Shown: piece after piece, positions 11,093 through 26,059 of the stretch
Layout: the number at the start of each line of letters is the position of its first letter
Numbering within the stretch: position 1 is the first letter of the stretch
Origin: Roridomyces roridus
Taxonomy: Eukaryota > Basidiomycota > Agaricomycetes > Agaricales > Mycenaceae
DNA: 64,000 bases
Direction of reading: 5' to 3'
Assembly: GCA_029378245.1 (NCBI GenBank)
Contig: JARKIF010000016.1
Coordinates: forward strand, 124,001-188,000
Made by a program: the position numbers and the translations under genes
Notes under the pieces: model-generated
What the model saw: the letters and a program-made list of their open reading frames with translations, nothing else
Databases searched by the model: none
What the model was told of the DNA's origin: nothing

Positions 11093-12185
11093 CATGGCGA
11101 GCGCTGAAAGAAAGATCAGAATGTTACCACACAAGTTAGCCTACTGCGCCTGACCCCTCCGGCGGTCTCGTCACAGTATGGTACCATGATTTGCAGCAGA
11201 CTACCAATTCAACTTGCAATTGGATTCAAGTTGGTTCAACAAGTCGTCAAATCAGTAAAACGCGGCAGGAGGCCCTGAACGCGGAGCTCTTGGGTTTCAA
11301 TTCGAGACTCAAAGACGACATGAACGAGCCCTGGAATCGTTCTCTGCCGCTTGAGAAATCTCGACGAACTTTGCAGAAAAGGATCAGCCACTGCACAAGG
11401 TTGGTCACGAGTGACGAAGGTGATGGCGTGATGATCAAACGGTGATCAGGCTCAACAAACTCGCCATCCGCGCTCATCCGCGTCGCTTCTCTTCGGTTCG
11501 GTACCGGCTCTTTGAAACCCGTTTTACCTACTTGGTCTTCTATCCCTGTTCTGCGCGACTACAGACCCACGGGGACTCGGAGCGATTGATTGCTTCCCAC
11601 AGCTCCACGGCGCCCATGGCCATGGACTCGCGAGTCGCGACAACTCGCTGATATACTGGCGGCTACTTACGGCCTCTTACTGCTCCCTCGTCGTCTGGCA
11701 ACCACGTCCGCTGTGGGCGCTACACAGACTCCACGGATCATTCAGCGTCATGATCGCCATTCAATTAATACCACCCTGTGCAGTGGAGCTGTGGGGCAAG
11801 GATAATCGCTTGAGGCGGCTGCTCACCTGGAAAACTCAACTCGAAACTTCCACTCCCTTCCGCCTCATCTTTCCTCGTTTTGGACCATCGAGCTCAAATT
11901 TAGCTGGCCACCTGACGTGCGCTGAGACGCACGGGTCTTGACTTCCGCAAAATTCAAATGGTCTGCGGGGAAGCGGCCCCACAACTCTCGGCAATCTGAT
12001 TGTGATTGGAGCTTTTCCAAGCTTGTGTGGAGTCCTATCTCTTCCTCCGTGTCGTCTTGGATACCGCGAATTCTGCTCTCGGGCTATAAGTACTCGAACA
12101 TGCAGACCACTTTTATCCAGACTTCCCGTCTTCTCTACGCACACACCTCACACTCGTCTTTCAGACACCCCACTATCCTTTAACA
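11093..12185. other. Intergenic; promoter of the secreted-protein gene at its right end
   Basis: No gene supported. A TATA-like ctataagta lies about 100 bp before the ATG at 12186, followed by a C/T-rich stretch, as in strong fungal promoters. Confidence 0.45.
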
Positions 12186-12952
12186 ATGCCTTCGTTCTCT
12201 CAGATCGCTTTCATTGCCACCGCCGCCCTCGCCGGGTTCGCGTCTGCCGCCCCTGTCGCCGCCCCCAAGCGCGACCTCCCCTCGCTCCCCATCTCCACGC
12301 TCCCCTCCATTCTCGGCGACCTGTCCAGCAAGCTCGGCCCTGTGACCAGCCTGCTTTGTGGGTTTCCTCCCTCGCTCATCTTTCCATACCGTGTTAATTT
12401 TTTTTGCCTTCATTTATAGCCTCCATTAACCTCGACAACGCGACCGCTGAGGTTGTGACTCCCATCACGGACGAGCTCCAGTCGATTATGCAGGGTGCTG
12501 TCACTGAGCTGACTGCCCTCGTCGGCACCCCGGTCTCTGATATCCTTTCCACTGCCGAGGGCGCCATCTCCACCTCGGATGCTGCTCAGCTCCTCGCGAA
12601 CCCTCTAAACGTCAGTTGCACTCCTTCTTTGTCTACTTGATTGCTCATACGATTCCATTAGACGGTTAGCCAGGCAGTCGCTGACCTCGTCACCGCAGTC
12701 CAGGGCAGCCCCGCCGGTGCCATCATCAACCCTCTTATGGCTGACGTGACGTTCGTCTTTTCTCTCTCTTCTACATGCCATGGTTGTTTACGGTGCTACA
12801 GCGGTGTCGTCAACCAGGTCCTGGCCGCCACTGGCCCGCTCGTTCCTGGCCTGCTGCCCCTCGTTGCACCCCTCACCCAGGGTGCTTTCGGCCTTCTCGA
12901 CAACCTCGGCATGAGCCCCGTTGTTGGCGTCGTTGCCCAGCTCCTGGGCTGA
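12186..12952 (+). CDS. Small secreted protein, about 200 aa, no cysteines
   Basis: Four exons: 12186-12357, 12420-12610, 12662-12750, 12802-12952, with consistent GT-AG phases. The N-terminus is a clear signal peptide (Phe/Ala-rich, ending around AGFASA) followed by a possible propeptide cut after a Lys-Arg pair. The mature chain is Ala/Leu/Val-rich with repeating amphipathic stretches (TELTALVGTPVSDIL, LVPGLLPLVAPLTQGAFGLL) and no cysteine, so it is not a hydrophobin. It resembles hydrophobic-helix secreted proteins of basidiomycetes, but I cannot name a family. The compact TATA-containing promoter suggests high expression. Confidence 0.75.
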
Positions 12953-13372
12953 TCCTTCGCTTTCCCTACATATGTGTGAATCTCTACCTTGTCTCCCATA
13001 ACTTGACTGATGGCTCCCACAGACCGACCACTTAGCAGTATTCTATACCCTGTACCTTGGCTGTTTAGCAACCACTTTATTTCTACTTGCGAGTCGAGTT
13101 GAATACAAATCGGAATTTTCTGCCTGTATCATGAGAGCTGTTAACCCATGCGTCCTACATTTTTCCCGGTCAGAAGCTTGTAAGTTTAGCTGTTTCATAG
13201 CGGCAGAACTGCAATTGGTTGCCCGAAAGGCTGTCGGGCTGCTGTTCCACCGCATAATTCTCTCCTCGGAGTCAGATTACATAAGCTCCCAACATATTTT
13301 GACGGATTTTCGTTCATGCTCTCTTTGAACTCACACCGCCATTGCTAGGCTTCCCCTCCCTTCAATTTTTCT

Positions 13373-16372
<3,000 letters not shown>

Positions 16373-17126
16373 ACACCAAAGTAGCAGAAAAGTATATATC
16401 GAGAACCGCTTGGTTTCGTCAAATGCACCGGACGGTTTTTAACTAACTTCTGAGAGCAATATCTCGAATCTTGTTCACAGCTAAAGTACGCAAGTAAGTA
16501 TCTAGATACAATTTAAGCTATAGTCCGTCCGGTATGCATATATGTACTGAGTAATAACTTAGCTATGGTCCAAGAAAAACCACAAGAGGTCAAGTGTCTG
16601 TGTCTGTCTGTATGTACAGGTTCAAGAGCGTAACGTGCGTGCGTGAGGATACAGTGAAAATGTTTCGTGGCAAGCGGATAATAGTCGGAAGCGTGAGACT
16701 CTGAGAGTCGGACGGAAAAGATGGGCCGGTGAGAATGCCGGCGATGTTGCGCATGAAAGGGGGGCGTACTAGTATGGGTAGCTCAAGAAAAGCGACATCG
16801 TGGCAACCCGCTTCCCCAGCCGCAGAACTGGGCGGCCTCCCTCGCCCGTCCCGCCCAAATGACATGTGAGCGGGATTGGATCTGTCCTCGGTTGCCCTGA
16901 ATCGAAGATGCGTGATATCTGACGAGCCAAAAAAGCAGCTGCGTGCAGAATGGATGGTGTTGTAAACCCTACGGCCCAGTCCGCGGTGGAATTATATATT
17001 GTACAATAAAAGTGGTGACGGCGGTGGATGCGCTGGAAGGCGGGATCGAGGGTATCAAAAACGAAGGAATGGTGCTGTGTGTCGCACCCAGGTCGGCCTC
17101 TAAGTGGTTCTGTGGGCGGGTTGTCG
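16373..17126. other. Intergenic between convergent genes
   Basis: 3' flanks of arg5,6 (plus) and the membrane-protein gene (minus). AT-rich in parts, with no coding signal I can support. Confidence 0.5.
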
Positions 17127-18580
17127 CTAGAACGACCTCTGGTGTGGGGAGGGTATCTCAAATCCATGTTCTCCTTCACTCGACTGCTCCCTGACCCTCC
17201 TCAAACTCTCCACGCTCCTGATGTCCGCGCCTACCTCGCTTCCCATACTCATTAGCAGTGACTCCCTTTCATGGGCATGCGTTGGATCGGGACTCTGGGT
17301 GCGTGTCAGCGCCTCGCCCTCCTCTATCTCCGCGGACAAAGGACGTCGCAGCCCGGTGCGGAAGGCTGCAGCCATGATAGCTGCGTCCGCGCCAGAGAAG
17401 GGGTGCGCATGATCTGCAGAACGCGAAAGACTTGAATCGGGAGAGACCGTGCGTTGAGCGTGAGAAGCGCCACTGGTATCGCGGGCCAGACCGCCTCCTG
17501 CACCGGCAGCACCAGATGCTGGTAGAGCATCCTCGGCTTCAACCATCACAGGTGAGGATGGCACCTGCTGCATTCGTCCCATATCCTCGTCTCGCCGTCG
17601 TCTCCGCTCTCGATCCCGGAGACAGTATATCGCAAAGAGCATGGATCCGCAGGCAGCAGCGATAAGAACGATGCCAACGACAATCAGGGCTATCGCCCAG
17701 TGAGGGAAGGGGCTGGAGCCAGCAGCGGATTGGAGCTGGGGGTTGGGGATGACGGTGGGAGTACCATGGATTGTGGTGGTTATGGAGATAGGTATACTGG
17801 GGGCAGGGGTGGTAACAGTGGTCTGGAGCTTGGCACCGGCAGCGGACGACACAGATGCTGCGGACGCTACGGATGCTGAGGCGGAGCTTGATTGCATGGA
17901 GGAGATGATCGAGTCGGCGAATGTCGTCTCTGCGTCGGAGTCTCAGCGTGGACTATAGTGGAGAGAATGGCACTCACGAACTGCAGAAAAAATCGTCTGC
18001 GGCTGTTGGAAGCCATCCGTCAAGGACTCGCCCGCACGTTGTACAAGCCAATAAAAGGGATATGAGATGTTGGTCCCCGCCCAATTTGCGCCTCTGTCAC
18101 CCCACCACGTATCGTTGACCTGGTAGCGAAAGAGGCCGGCCTGGCCTTCAGGATTTATTTGATTCGGGAACTTGACGATTTCCTCCAGAGAGTCGCCATG
18201 AAAGAGATAAATGTCGACACGATTGTCCTGCGAAAAGTTGGGATCGTTGGAGTTCCCTGTTGCCCATAGAAATTCAGACGTGCGCTTATGAAAAAGCGGA
18301 AGACGCGCACAGACGAGGCTCGCCCATTGGTGTTGAGGGATAACGACGTCAGCAGTCGGGAAGCATGATATCACCTCGTTCCCCGACGCGGTTTGGCACC
18401 GTTGCTCGGCTGCCTCTGAGGAGCGCGTATGTGAGCTGATAATTGAGTTAATTGTGGGCGAAATGCTGTACCGACGGCACTCTGGTCTGCGATGGTCTGT
18501 CGTGGCTCCAAGAGTGGTGTTTTAGACGGGACAGCAGTGGGTTCAGGCCATGAGTGCCTGAGGACAGGGGACACAAGCAT
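17127..18580 (-). CDS. Single-pass membrane protein with extracellular domain
   Basis: At least three exons: 18580-18472, 18415 to about 17984, and about 17940-17127. The ectodomain has SCFPTADVVIPQHQWASLV, DNRVDIYLFHGDSLEEIV and NDTWWG..GANWAG..ISYPFYWLV, a pattern seen in fungal cell-surface proteins of unknown function. A Ser/Ala/Thr-rich stalk follows, then one transmembrane helix (AIALIVVGIVLIAAACGSMLF) and a basic stop-transfer (RDRERRRRRDED). The cytoplasmic tail is about 150 residues, Ser/Gly/Ala-rich. The topology resembles Mid2/Wsc-type sensors but without a WSC domain, so a sensor role is only an inference. No signal peptide is visible at the chosen ATG, so an upstream exon may be missing. 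Confidence 0.6.
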
Positions 18581-18689
18581 GACCGAGGTCTGTCAGAGCG
18601 AGTGGTGGCCGCAGAACGTGGTGCAAAGAGAACGACGGACATGCTTCGCCGCGATGCAGTTTCAGCACACGCAATGCCGAGCTTGTGCC

Positions 18690-18815
18690 GATCAACAGAT
18701 GTAAGGATTGGGTAAAATCGCGGTAGTTGTAAAGACCTAGAATGGATGAATGGAAGTTATGGAACTAGAAGCACGAGTGTAATACTACTGCAACTAGTCT
18801 TTTCTTCGCAGCCAA
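18690..18815 (-). repeat. Repeat copy A shared with 26010-26105
   Basis: About 95 bp match the segment at 26010-26105 in the same orientation, with a ~40-bp extra stretch in this copy. Shared landmarks on the minus strand are aagactagt, agtagtatta, cgcgatttt and ttacatctgttgatcgg. In copy B these bases are the 3' end of the SAP-domain gene and its flank, so copy A is probably a relic of that element downstream of the nox1 C-terminal exons. Confidence 0.6.
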
Positions 18816-18973
18816 GCACCTCCGCTCACCACCATTGGCGCGGAATCGACACTCCGACGTCACTGATAACGGGTCTATTTCTTGAAACGGAAATATTCAC
18901 GTGGCCGAGGCCTGGTAAAAACTTCATTATTCGCTAGATAAATACACGATGCTATACAACCCGATTGAAAGAA

Positions 18974-20077
18974 TTAGAAGTGTTCCTTGGCAAAAGTGAA
19001 GAGAACTCGAGAGTTGGTGTTGTGAAGAGTGGCTGCATGGATCGCCTTGGCAAGGGGGGTCGGTCCACAGAAGTAGGTACCGACTGTGGTCTTGAGCTGG
19101 TCGTTGCTGCCCGGGAGGTACTGCCCTGCCTGAATAGCCTGGTTGATCTGCTCATAGATCGCCATCCAGTCAGGCCGGCCGTACATCGTGCGCGACCGAA
19201 GGAGAGTGAGCGGGTCATATGGTGCGCCCGCATCGTTGACGGCGATGTTCCAGAGCATGTCTTCGCTGATCTTTTGAGTGAGGTAGATGTTGATCCGCAG
19301 GAAGTTGGCTGGATCCAGTCAGTTGGCAAGACAAAAGCATGAGCGGGCCAGCTTACGATCCGCTTGGGACGCCTCGACCTCCTGCAAAAGACTCTGGAAC
19401 CATCCAAAAGAGGGGGAATCACGGCAGACCCAGAAAAACTCGACGCGGCGGAGGCTACCCAGGTTGCCCCGACGCTGCCTGTACCAAATGCTCTTCAAGA
19501 TGCTGGCAAAGGGAGTCACACCGATACCGGCCCCAATGAGAACAGCGACCTGGACGCCAAAGACATCCTCGGCGGGTGCACCGTAGGGTCCATCAATCCG
19601 CACGACGGGCATGTCGCCGGTGGTGCTCGCATCGAGCTCAACAAAGTCGCCACGGAACCCAACGAGCTTGTCGTCCTTCTCCGAGCCGCTGATAGCAGCC
19701 TTGGTCATAGAGGCCACCACAGACGGGCCAACACCAAGGCGCTCTCCGAGGGCAGACGTCCAGTCCCCGACCTGCCGCACATGGACCGAGACATAGGGAT
19801 CTTCAGGTGCCGAAGTAATGGTGAACTGCGCTCCCCGTCAGCGCTGGTCGGTCATAAACGAGATATATCTCACCGGATGCCATTCAAAGCGCGAGATCTC
19901 CGGGACTTGAAGGAAGAGCCATTGACCAGCCGTGTACTTGAAACTAGGCTTCTCGATCCGCAACTCCATCGCACCGCTGGGATGGATGAGAACACGCGAG
20001 AGGCGGGTGGTGCGCCGGCCACGGTACTCCCGGTAGATACGCTCTCCAAAGTAGATGATGCCAGGCCAAATCGTGTA
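18974..20077 (-). CDS. nox1: NADPH oxidase (NoxA-type), C-terminal FAD/NADPH-binding exons of a split gene
   Basis: Catalytic half of a superoxide-generating NADPH oxidase. Exons (minus): 20077-19874, 19825-19357, 19308-18974. Blocks seen: a last transmembrane stretch (WPGIIYFGERIYREYRGRR), KYTAGQWLF, the FAD-binding WHPFTITSAPEDPYVS, the NADPH-binding [33 protein letters not shown] and the family C-terminus FTFAKEHF. It lacks the haem-binding membrane domain; that part lies on the same strand at 26866-26104 with about 6 kb of other genes in between. Exon 4 begins in phase 0, whereas exon 3 of the upstream part ends at an apparent phase-1 donor, so simple splicing across the gap would not restore the frame. 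Probably a disrupted gene, unless a small exon was missed. Confidence 0.85.
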
Positions 20078-20510
20078 CTTTGTTTTTCTTTAGCTCCTGA
20101 TGATAAAAGTGTTGGAAGACTCAGACTCACATGAGGATCCCATGAAGAGGCTTGATACCAATGAACTTGAACAGTGGGGTGAGGAGAGGGAGCTCGACCG
20201 ATTCACGGATTTGAGCGTAGCATCTGCTCAATGTCATCGTATCCAGCTTCGGAAATCTGGAGTTCTCCCCCCTCTCCTTTGAAGGCGTGTTAGCCTGAAT
20301 ACTCCGTGAGTGTTTTGAAGAGAACTGAGGCGTCCAGTGGTGAGTGTAGAGGCAAGGGCAGAGGGAGAGAGATGAAGAACGAGGAAAGAAGAGACGGCAT
20401 CACTTCAGTAACCCCGATCAAAGCCGCCTGACAACAGCCTCCCGTCCCACCGAGAACAGCGCGTCTCAAAAAGAGCCAGTTTTTGAATTTTTGAATTTTC
20501 AAAAAACACC

Positions 20511-22238
20511 ATGCGCTTTCCCGTCGAACAACAAACTCTCGCCCGGACCTTCATAACTCACCTCGAGCACCTCGTGAAGAGGACCGCCGACCTGTCGGAG
20601 TCAGTTCTCCCTGCGACCTAGACCAGAGCTGGTCTGTCTATGAGTTGTCGATAGACAGACCAGTCGATCTCGGAATTGATCAAAGGGAGGCGCGACTTGC
20701 CTTTTTGGGAATGCCGGCATCGCCTATCCGTTGGCCTGCGCTGGCACTTCCCTTCCCTCCCTCTCTCCCCAGCATTGTACGACACATCTCAAGGCAACCA
20801 ATGTCGTCCAAGACCTTCATAAAATCATCATCCCTCACTCAAGAAGCCGACTCGATCCAGAAAAGACCAAGACGAGCCCCGCAAGCCACCCGACCTGGAT
20901 TGGACAGCTCTAGGCTCCAGAGCTCTCTTTGACGGTTCAAACGACGCAAAAGGGTCATCGACCAGCTTAGGGATCAAGACACAGGATGCATGGAGCGGCA
21001 CAGGCTTGAGATGGAAGAGTGCCGGTGCAGGTGCGTGCTTTTGTCCTTTTCGTATCCGTGAAGCTGACAGACTGCGTGGTGGGGAACCTTCTCAAGACCT
21101 CGCCCACGGCGTTCTGTTCCCTCATCCGGCGCCTTGACATTTCGTCTGCTCAGCGTCACTCTCACTTCCCCGGACGAATCACGGTCCCACCACCTCGTTT
21201 CACGCAATCCAGACACCCACCACTCCGTCAGATTCCCAAGTGCATGGAATGCACACGACACGCGTTGCGCCTCGCCGTCCTCTCCCCATTTGTGCCATCT
21301 TGACGCCGTCTTGCTGCTCGGGAGTCGGTGCACGTTTGAGCTCGTCCTTCCAGCTTCCGCTTATTACGTCCAATCTCCAAGCTTTGCGCTCCCATCGGAT
21401 GTAGCTATGCTCCGGTCGTGGGGCTACCTGTTTGGGGAGGCTCTGACCACGGTGCTGTGGTGGATACTGTTTTTCTTCCCTTTGGCACTGTACTGTATCG
21501 TAACTACCACAATCTATAGTTCCACCCATAATGTATTTAAGAGTCTTACTCTGTATAATGAACATGAATTCCAGCCTCAAGAGAGTCGAAACAGCTCGTT
21601 TGAAGCAGGAGACGCAAAGATGCCGGCATCGCCCAAAAAGGAAAGCCGCGCCTCCCTTTGATTTTCTCCGAGATCAACCAGTCTGTCTATCGACATATCA
21701 TAGACAGACTGGTCTCGAGTCTACCTGCGACCCATTGATCAACTCTGGAATCCCACACAGATTCAACAAGCCAGACGAACTTGACTTCAAACAAGTCGAG
21801 CTGGCAACCTGCCGGGAAATACTCTCTAACATCCAGCTCTACAACGCCGGCAAACAGAGCCCCGCCCCCACGACTATGACCGACACCACTGAGACCACCA
21901 GCCCAATGCAGGTGGCTAGGGAACTGGCAAGCCTCATCGATAACCGGCAGGCGTCCATCAGCAAGCGGATGGCCGACGCCGGCCACATGTACACGCAGCT
22001 GACCCGGGGCACCCAGGCGCTCAACCAGCAGTACTTTGCGTCGGCACGAGACCCGCGTAACGCAGCCTCGGAGCTGCTCCACTGCAAGACGGGCCCAGCG
22101 CGCAACACCGTCGCCGAGCTACAGCTTCTCCTCGACAATGTTCTTGAATATCTGGACTTTCAAGACGCGCTCGTGGCCGGTGCATCTGTCACCGAGAGCT
22201 TGACGCCGAGTCCGAAGACTCACAAGGCCGCACGTTAA
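20511..22238 (+). CDS. Hypothetical 188-aa protein; its intron carries a Mutator-like insertion
   Basis: Two exons, 20511-20599 and 21761-22238, with matching phase (2). The first encodes MRFPVEQQTLARTFITHLEH and so on; the second begins FNKPDELDFKQVELATCREI and ends in a Ser/Lys tail. The protein is helical and hydrophilic (block SLIDNRQASISKRMADAGHM) with no domain I recognise. The intron (20600-21760, 1161 nt) would be only 47 nt (gtcagt...cccacacag) without the inserted element and one 9-bp target duplicate, a normal length for this genome. The gene therefore pre-dates the insertion and may still be spliced correctly. It lies inside the ~6 kb block that separates the two nox1 parts. Confidence 0.6.
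20610..21732. mobile_element. Mutator-like (MULE-type) non-autonomous element, 1105 bp, 9-bp TSD
   Basis: The element spans 20619-21723 and is flanked by the perfect 9-bp direct repeat CCTGCGACC (20610-20618 and 21724-21732). Terminal inverted repeats of roughly 95-100 bp share TAGAC at the very end, the motif ctgtctatga, gatctcgg, atcaaagggaggcgcg, cctttttggg and atgccggcatc. Each terminus also contains an internal hairpin (gtctgtctatNNN...gatagacagac). A 9-bp TSD with long TIRs is the hallmark of Mutator-like elements. No transposase is encoded, so it is a MITE-like or pack-type derivative. Confidence 0.8.
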
Positions 22239-22447
22239 AGCTTTTGCCGTAGGTCTTTTGCTGTCAACGAAAGCTCCGAGACCGACTACTCACACACACA
22301 CCTGCAGATTCTTTTCTTGCGAGAGACGCATGTCCATGTTCATGTCGTCGTGTATTTCTGTCTCGTTCATTGTATTCTGTGAATCAACCGAAATTTTTGA
22401 CCAAGTGACAGATGAGATGTATACACCCAAATGAGTAACATACAAAT

Positions 22448-24275
22448 TTATTGACCCTTCTTCGTCTTCGGCTTCTTCCTCGGTGGCAGGCGTGCCTTCT
22501 CGAGACGGTTGTGCGGAGTTGTGACTCTCGCGGCCGACTTGGGACTGAGCTTATGAACGTCATGGCCACACTCCACCAGGGATTTCACATCCCAAACCTT
22601 CTCCATCGCATTCACACCCTTCGCCGTAATCTGGATTGAGGTACCAAACCTCGTGGAACCGGGAGTGTCAAAACTTCTCAACGTCGCATGAAAATCCAAT
22701 TGGCCACGCCATAGAATGTCGACAAGTCCCTTGGTTCTGGCAACACCGTCAGATATCTTGTGAATAAGACAGAGGAGGCTGAGCACTTCTGAAAATCCAC
22801 ACCAATCCCATACTCTCCCCAATAGAATTCCCCTCCTTTCGTCTTGTCATGATCTGCGTTCCGGTCGAAAATCCAGCGGTTGCCATCCTTTTGTGCCTCC
22901 CACCACTTTCCCTTTGCGACGAATGATTTGTCCTTGTCCTTGTGTTCCTGATTGGCAAACTCTTCCCTGGTGACAGTCAAGGAGTTGGCAAAGGGGCGCT
23001 GGCGAGAAACCCCATCGAGCAAGTCTGCAAATGACAGAACACCATGCCTGAGAGTATGTTAGATTTCACTCGACGGGTTCAATGGAGATATACCGATCCG
23101 CATCATCTTGAAGCTGCTTCAGACCGCCAGGAAACAGAGTGGCGAGATCATCTCGGTACAGCTCTGCGACCGAGGGAAATTTCGCGAGTAGTTCGTCATA
23201 TCTGCAATATTCATCAGCGGTCGTTCCAGCAAATCCTTGAAACACATACAGCTCCAACGTCTTTTCTTTCCTGCCCTTTGGCGCGTAGTACACAAGAGAT
23301 TTGCCCAATTCCATTGATAGGTGCCACCCCAGCGCATACATTATACCCCGCGGCTTTATGTCTGTGGAATTGCCACCATAGCGTCCTGTATCATCGTGAG
23401 GGCGGGGCGGTGGTTTCATAGCCTGACAATCCATTCCAGCCTGGTCTGTATCGAAGGAGGGGACGCACCTTGTTGTTTTTAATCGAACCTACGACGCCTC
23501 CCCAATCCATGACGACTTGCAAAACCTCTTGCACATGAGAGCGTGTCGAGTCCTGCATCTCATCCCAGGATCTGAAACCCGGGTGAGTCATGGAATGGAA
23601 ACAACAAGTCAATTACCGGATTTTCACCGCAAGTACGACGGTCAGTGTCTCGCGTCCATCCTCCGAGAGGTACCCGATATGGATCCCCGGCTCGTAAATC
23701 CACGTCGAGTCCGGAACCAGCTCATCCACGTCGGCTCGCGAAAGTGGTCCCCCCTTTTCGGATTCCCGCTTTTGGAGCTTGTGTAGTGAGCTGGGACTGC
23801 GTTGCACAAGGTGAATGTGGAAGCGGCTGGCGTCCTCACCATACAAGGCTGCAATGTACTAAAGAAACATTCATGTCGGCTGTATCCCCGAAGAAACTAC
23901 TTACAGGTATCATTTTCGCTTTTTCGGCTCTGAGCGCTTCTTGTTCCTCGCGGCTCTGCTTGGCATTGGCTCGCGCACGGCGCTGGTGCCGCCTCTTATT
24001 CCCCTGTCAAGCGGTTAGTCTCGGAAGCGCTATGCGAAAATACAACTGACCTTCTCTTTTTTGGCGGTGGTTTGGCCGGTGTCTTGAACGATCTCACCTG
24101 GTTCTAGAGAGTCGTCCTCTTCATTTGCTGGCTGGTCGTCAGTCTCCGAGTCGCTCTCCAGATCGGTCAGGTCGGAGAGGTCCGAGTACTCGCCGCTTTG
24201 AGGGACATGTAAATCCAGGGCGGCCAAACCCGGGAGAATATCTTCTATGAGATCGTCGGAGTCGGAGTCCGACAT
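22448..24275 (-). CDS. Large hypothetical protein, several exons, one apparent frameshift
   Basis: Exons (minus) begin 24275-24051, 24003-23905 and 23858 to about 23619, followed by at least three more down to the stop at 22448; introns are short GT-AG. The N-terminus is acidic (DSDSDDLIEDILPGLAALDL, then an Asp/Glu/Ser run), followed by a basic helix and a mixed globular region (IYEPGIHIGYLSEDGRETL, MYALGWHLSMELGKSLVYY, AELYRDDLATLFPGGLKQL, KWWEAQKDGNRWIFDRNADH). The tail is basic (KKPKTKKGQ). Near 22798 the frame ending in GIGVDFQK must shift by one base to continue as VLSLLCLIHKISDGVARTKG; no intron fits, so one base seems lost. I recognise no family. It lies within the block that splits nox1. 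Confidence 0.55.
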
Positions 24276-25380
24276 GTGAATTGTGTTGTTATTTTGGTGT
24301 GATTCGATGTGATTCGATGGAGATTCTCTCTTACACCCATGTTCGTCTGGCCGTCTTGCATGTGCCACTCGACATGGAAGGCTAGAGCTTGGCCGTCTCT
24401 GCATGTGCCACTCCAGCATCAACAACCCCTTCGCTACCCCTAGTCCATGGACACTGGGGAGTGCAACGGGCGCTATTGGCACATCTTGCCTGCAACCATT
24501 AATTGCTTCACCTACCGAGGCGCGCTCGTCCATGATACCGCCATTGACGTCAATGCAAGCACTCAAATTTTCTTGGACAACATTTCGAGGACGACGACCT
24601 TCAGACTTCATTCTGCCGAGGAGCAAGGGTTCTCCATTCCTTTCGTGCTCTTTCTGATTGAGAACGCGGCGGTTGTACATCCGCGTATGTGGACACGAAG
24701 ACAAAGTGACTCGATGGTCGGAAGATCGAATGGTATCGCATAGTCTTGACACGGGTGCAACACGGTGAATAACTGTGTCGAGAGCATCAGTGCCCGCTCC
24801 CTATGAGCACGCAGTCATGGGCGGATTTGGTCTTAAGGGTGGCTGCCAACGAAGTGGCGTGGACAAATTGCAGAGATATTCGAGTTGAGTTCTTATGGAG
24901 TTGAATGAGGTAGTTCTGGGAGTACAGGTCGTCCGTCATCGTACATTATCTGCTACTGGGCCATTTCATGCGGCAGGCGGCGACGGAAGCCGTGATCTGG
25001 GTGGAAGGCTCGTCTTTGAAGGTGCCGATGGATGTCGGACACTCACAACTGCTTTGTTGGCCTGCTCTCCTCATTGTGTGAGCCTCCGGGAAGACCTCGT
25101 AAACCACCCTCATGAACTGGGTGCGGCAGAGAGCAGCAGCATGGGGCAGGTGGGCCTCCCAATCCGTGATGTGTATTTGGTACAAGATGAGGCTGCTGGC
25201 AACGGTGCCATGATCGTCTGCAATGTAGTAGTAACGGAGCCTACACGACAAGGATCAGATTCAATGCGATGGGCAGTGAATGAAGTATGCCTACCAGCGC
25301 AGTGCGATTTCCCGATTCATTGGTCCAAATGCTTGCAGCAAGTGATCATCACAAAGCTTGCGCACACAACGCGTCGCGCC
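24276..25380. other. Mostly unassigned; coding-like patch at 24946-25251
   Basis: Short near-repeats of tggccgtct..catgtgccactc occur at about 24341 and 24388. At 25251-24946 the minus strand reads an open frame of protein-like composition (YYYIADDHGTVASSLILYQI, FMRVVYEVFPE), while the plus strand is also open over the same stretch. I cannot choose between them or name a family. Confidence 0.3.
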
Positions 25381-26059
25381 ATGCCTACTACCATCACAGC
25401 TCTTCCCCAGGGCTTCGAGAAGAGAAGCGTTCCACAATTGAAGGCTCTGTGCAAAGACCGCAAACTTCAAGGCAAGGCCTGCCACACTCTTTCTTTCTCT
25501 GGGTGCAGCTTTTCACATGTAGACAGGCTACTCATCGTTTGCCAAATCGGCCCTCATCAACCTACTCCTTGACTGGCAGTCGAAAAATCCCATCACGCCA
25601 TCGACCTCCACGGCCTTACCAGCCACAGTGACGACGACAACACCGACGACGATAGTAGCGACGACGATAGCACCGATGACAATAGCACCGACGACGATAG
25701 CAGTGACGACGATAGCACGGACGACGAGAGAAGCCAAAGACAGGACCTCACATGCTACAGAGCTGACCTCCGAGCCTGCCCAGAAGAAGAAGAAGACTGG
25801 CCAGCACACCAATGCCCAGCTTCCCTCATATCGACCACCTGCTCCGTTGGACACGCAACAACTGAAGAGGAAGTTGGATATCGCAGCAGCAGGGGTATGC
25901 ACCATGTCCCTTGCTAGACACTGTCTGCGTTGCGCAAGAAACGCATACAAGTCGTCATCTTCGCAACTGGGAATCTTTGGATGTAGCTGTCTTGGGAACG
26001 ACTTTCGCAATGTACCGATCAACAGATGTAACGATTGCGCAAAATCGCGCCACTTGTAA
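25381..26059 (+). CDS. SAP-domain protein with Thr-rich tail
   Basis: Exons 25381-25476 and 25523-26059 in phase 0. The junction forms a SAP-like motif: VPQLKALCKDRKLQGK joined to TGYSSFAKSALINLLLDWQ, a short helix-extended-helix DNA/RNA-binding module. The intron (46 nt) ends in tgtag but begins with GC (gcctgc) rather than GT, so it is either a GC-AG intron or a donor damaged by mutation. The rest is Thr/Ile/Ala-rich repeats (about eight TTIA-type units), a basic KKKK stretch and a Cys-containing tail. The last ~50 bases of the gene and its flank are the segment repeated at 18690-18815. This suggests a dispersed, possibly mobile, gene. It abuts the truncated end of nox1 exon 3. Confidence 0.55.

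Noticed and set aside
12186..12952. Hydrophobin
   Set aside because: Has a signal peptide and hydrophobic character but no cysteines, whereas hydrophobins have eight.
24895..25572. 225-codon plus-strand frame as a gene
   Set aside because: Composition is not convincing, the minus strand is equally open, and its 3' part is the start of the SAP-domain gene in another frame.
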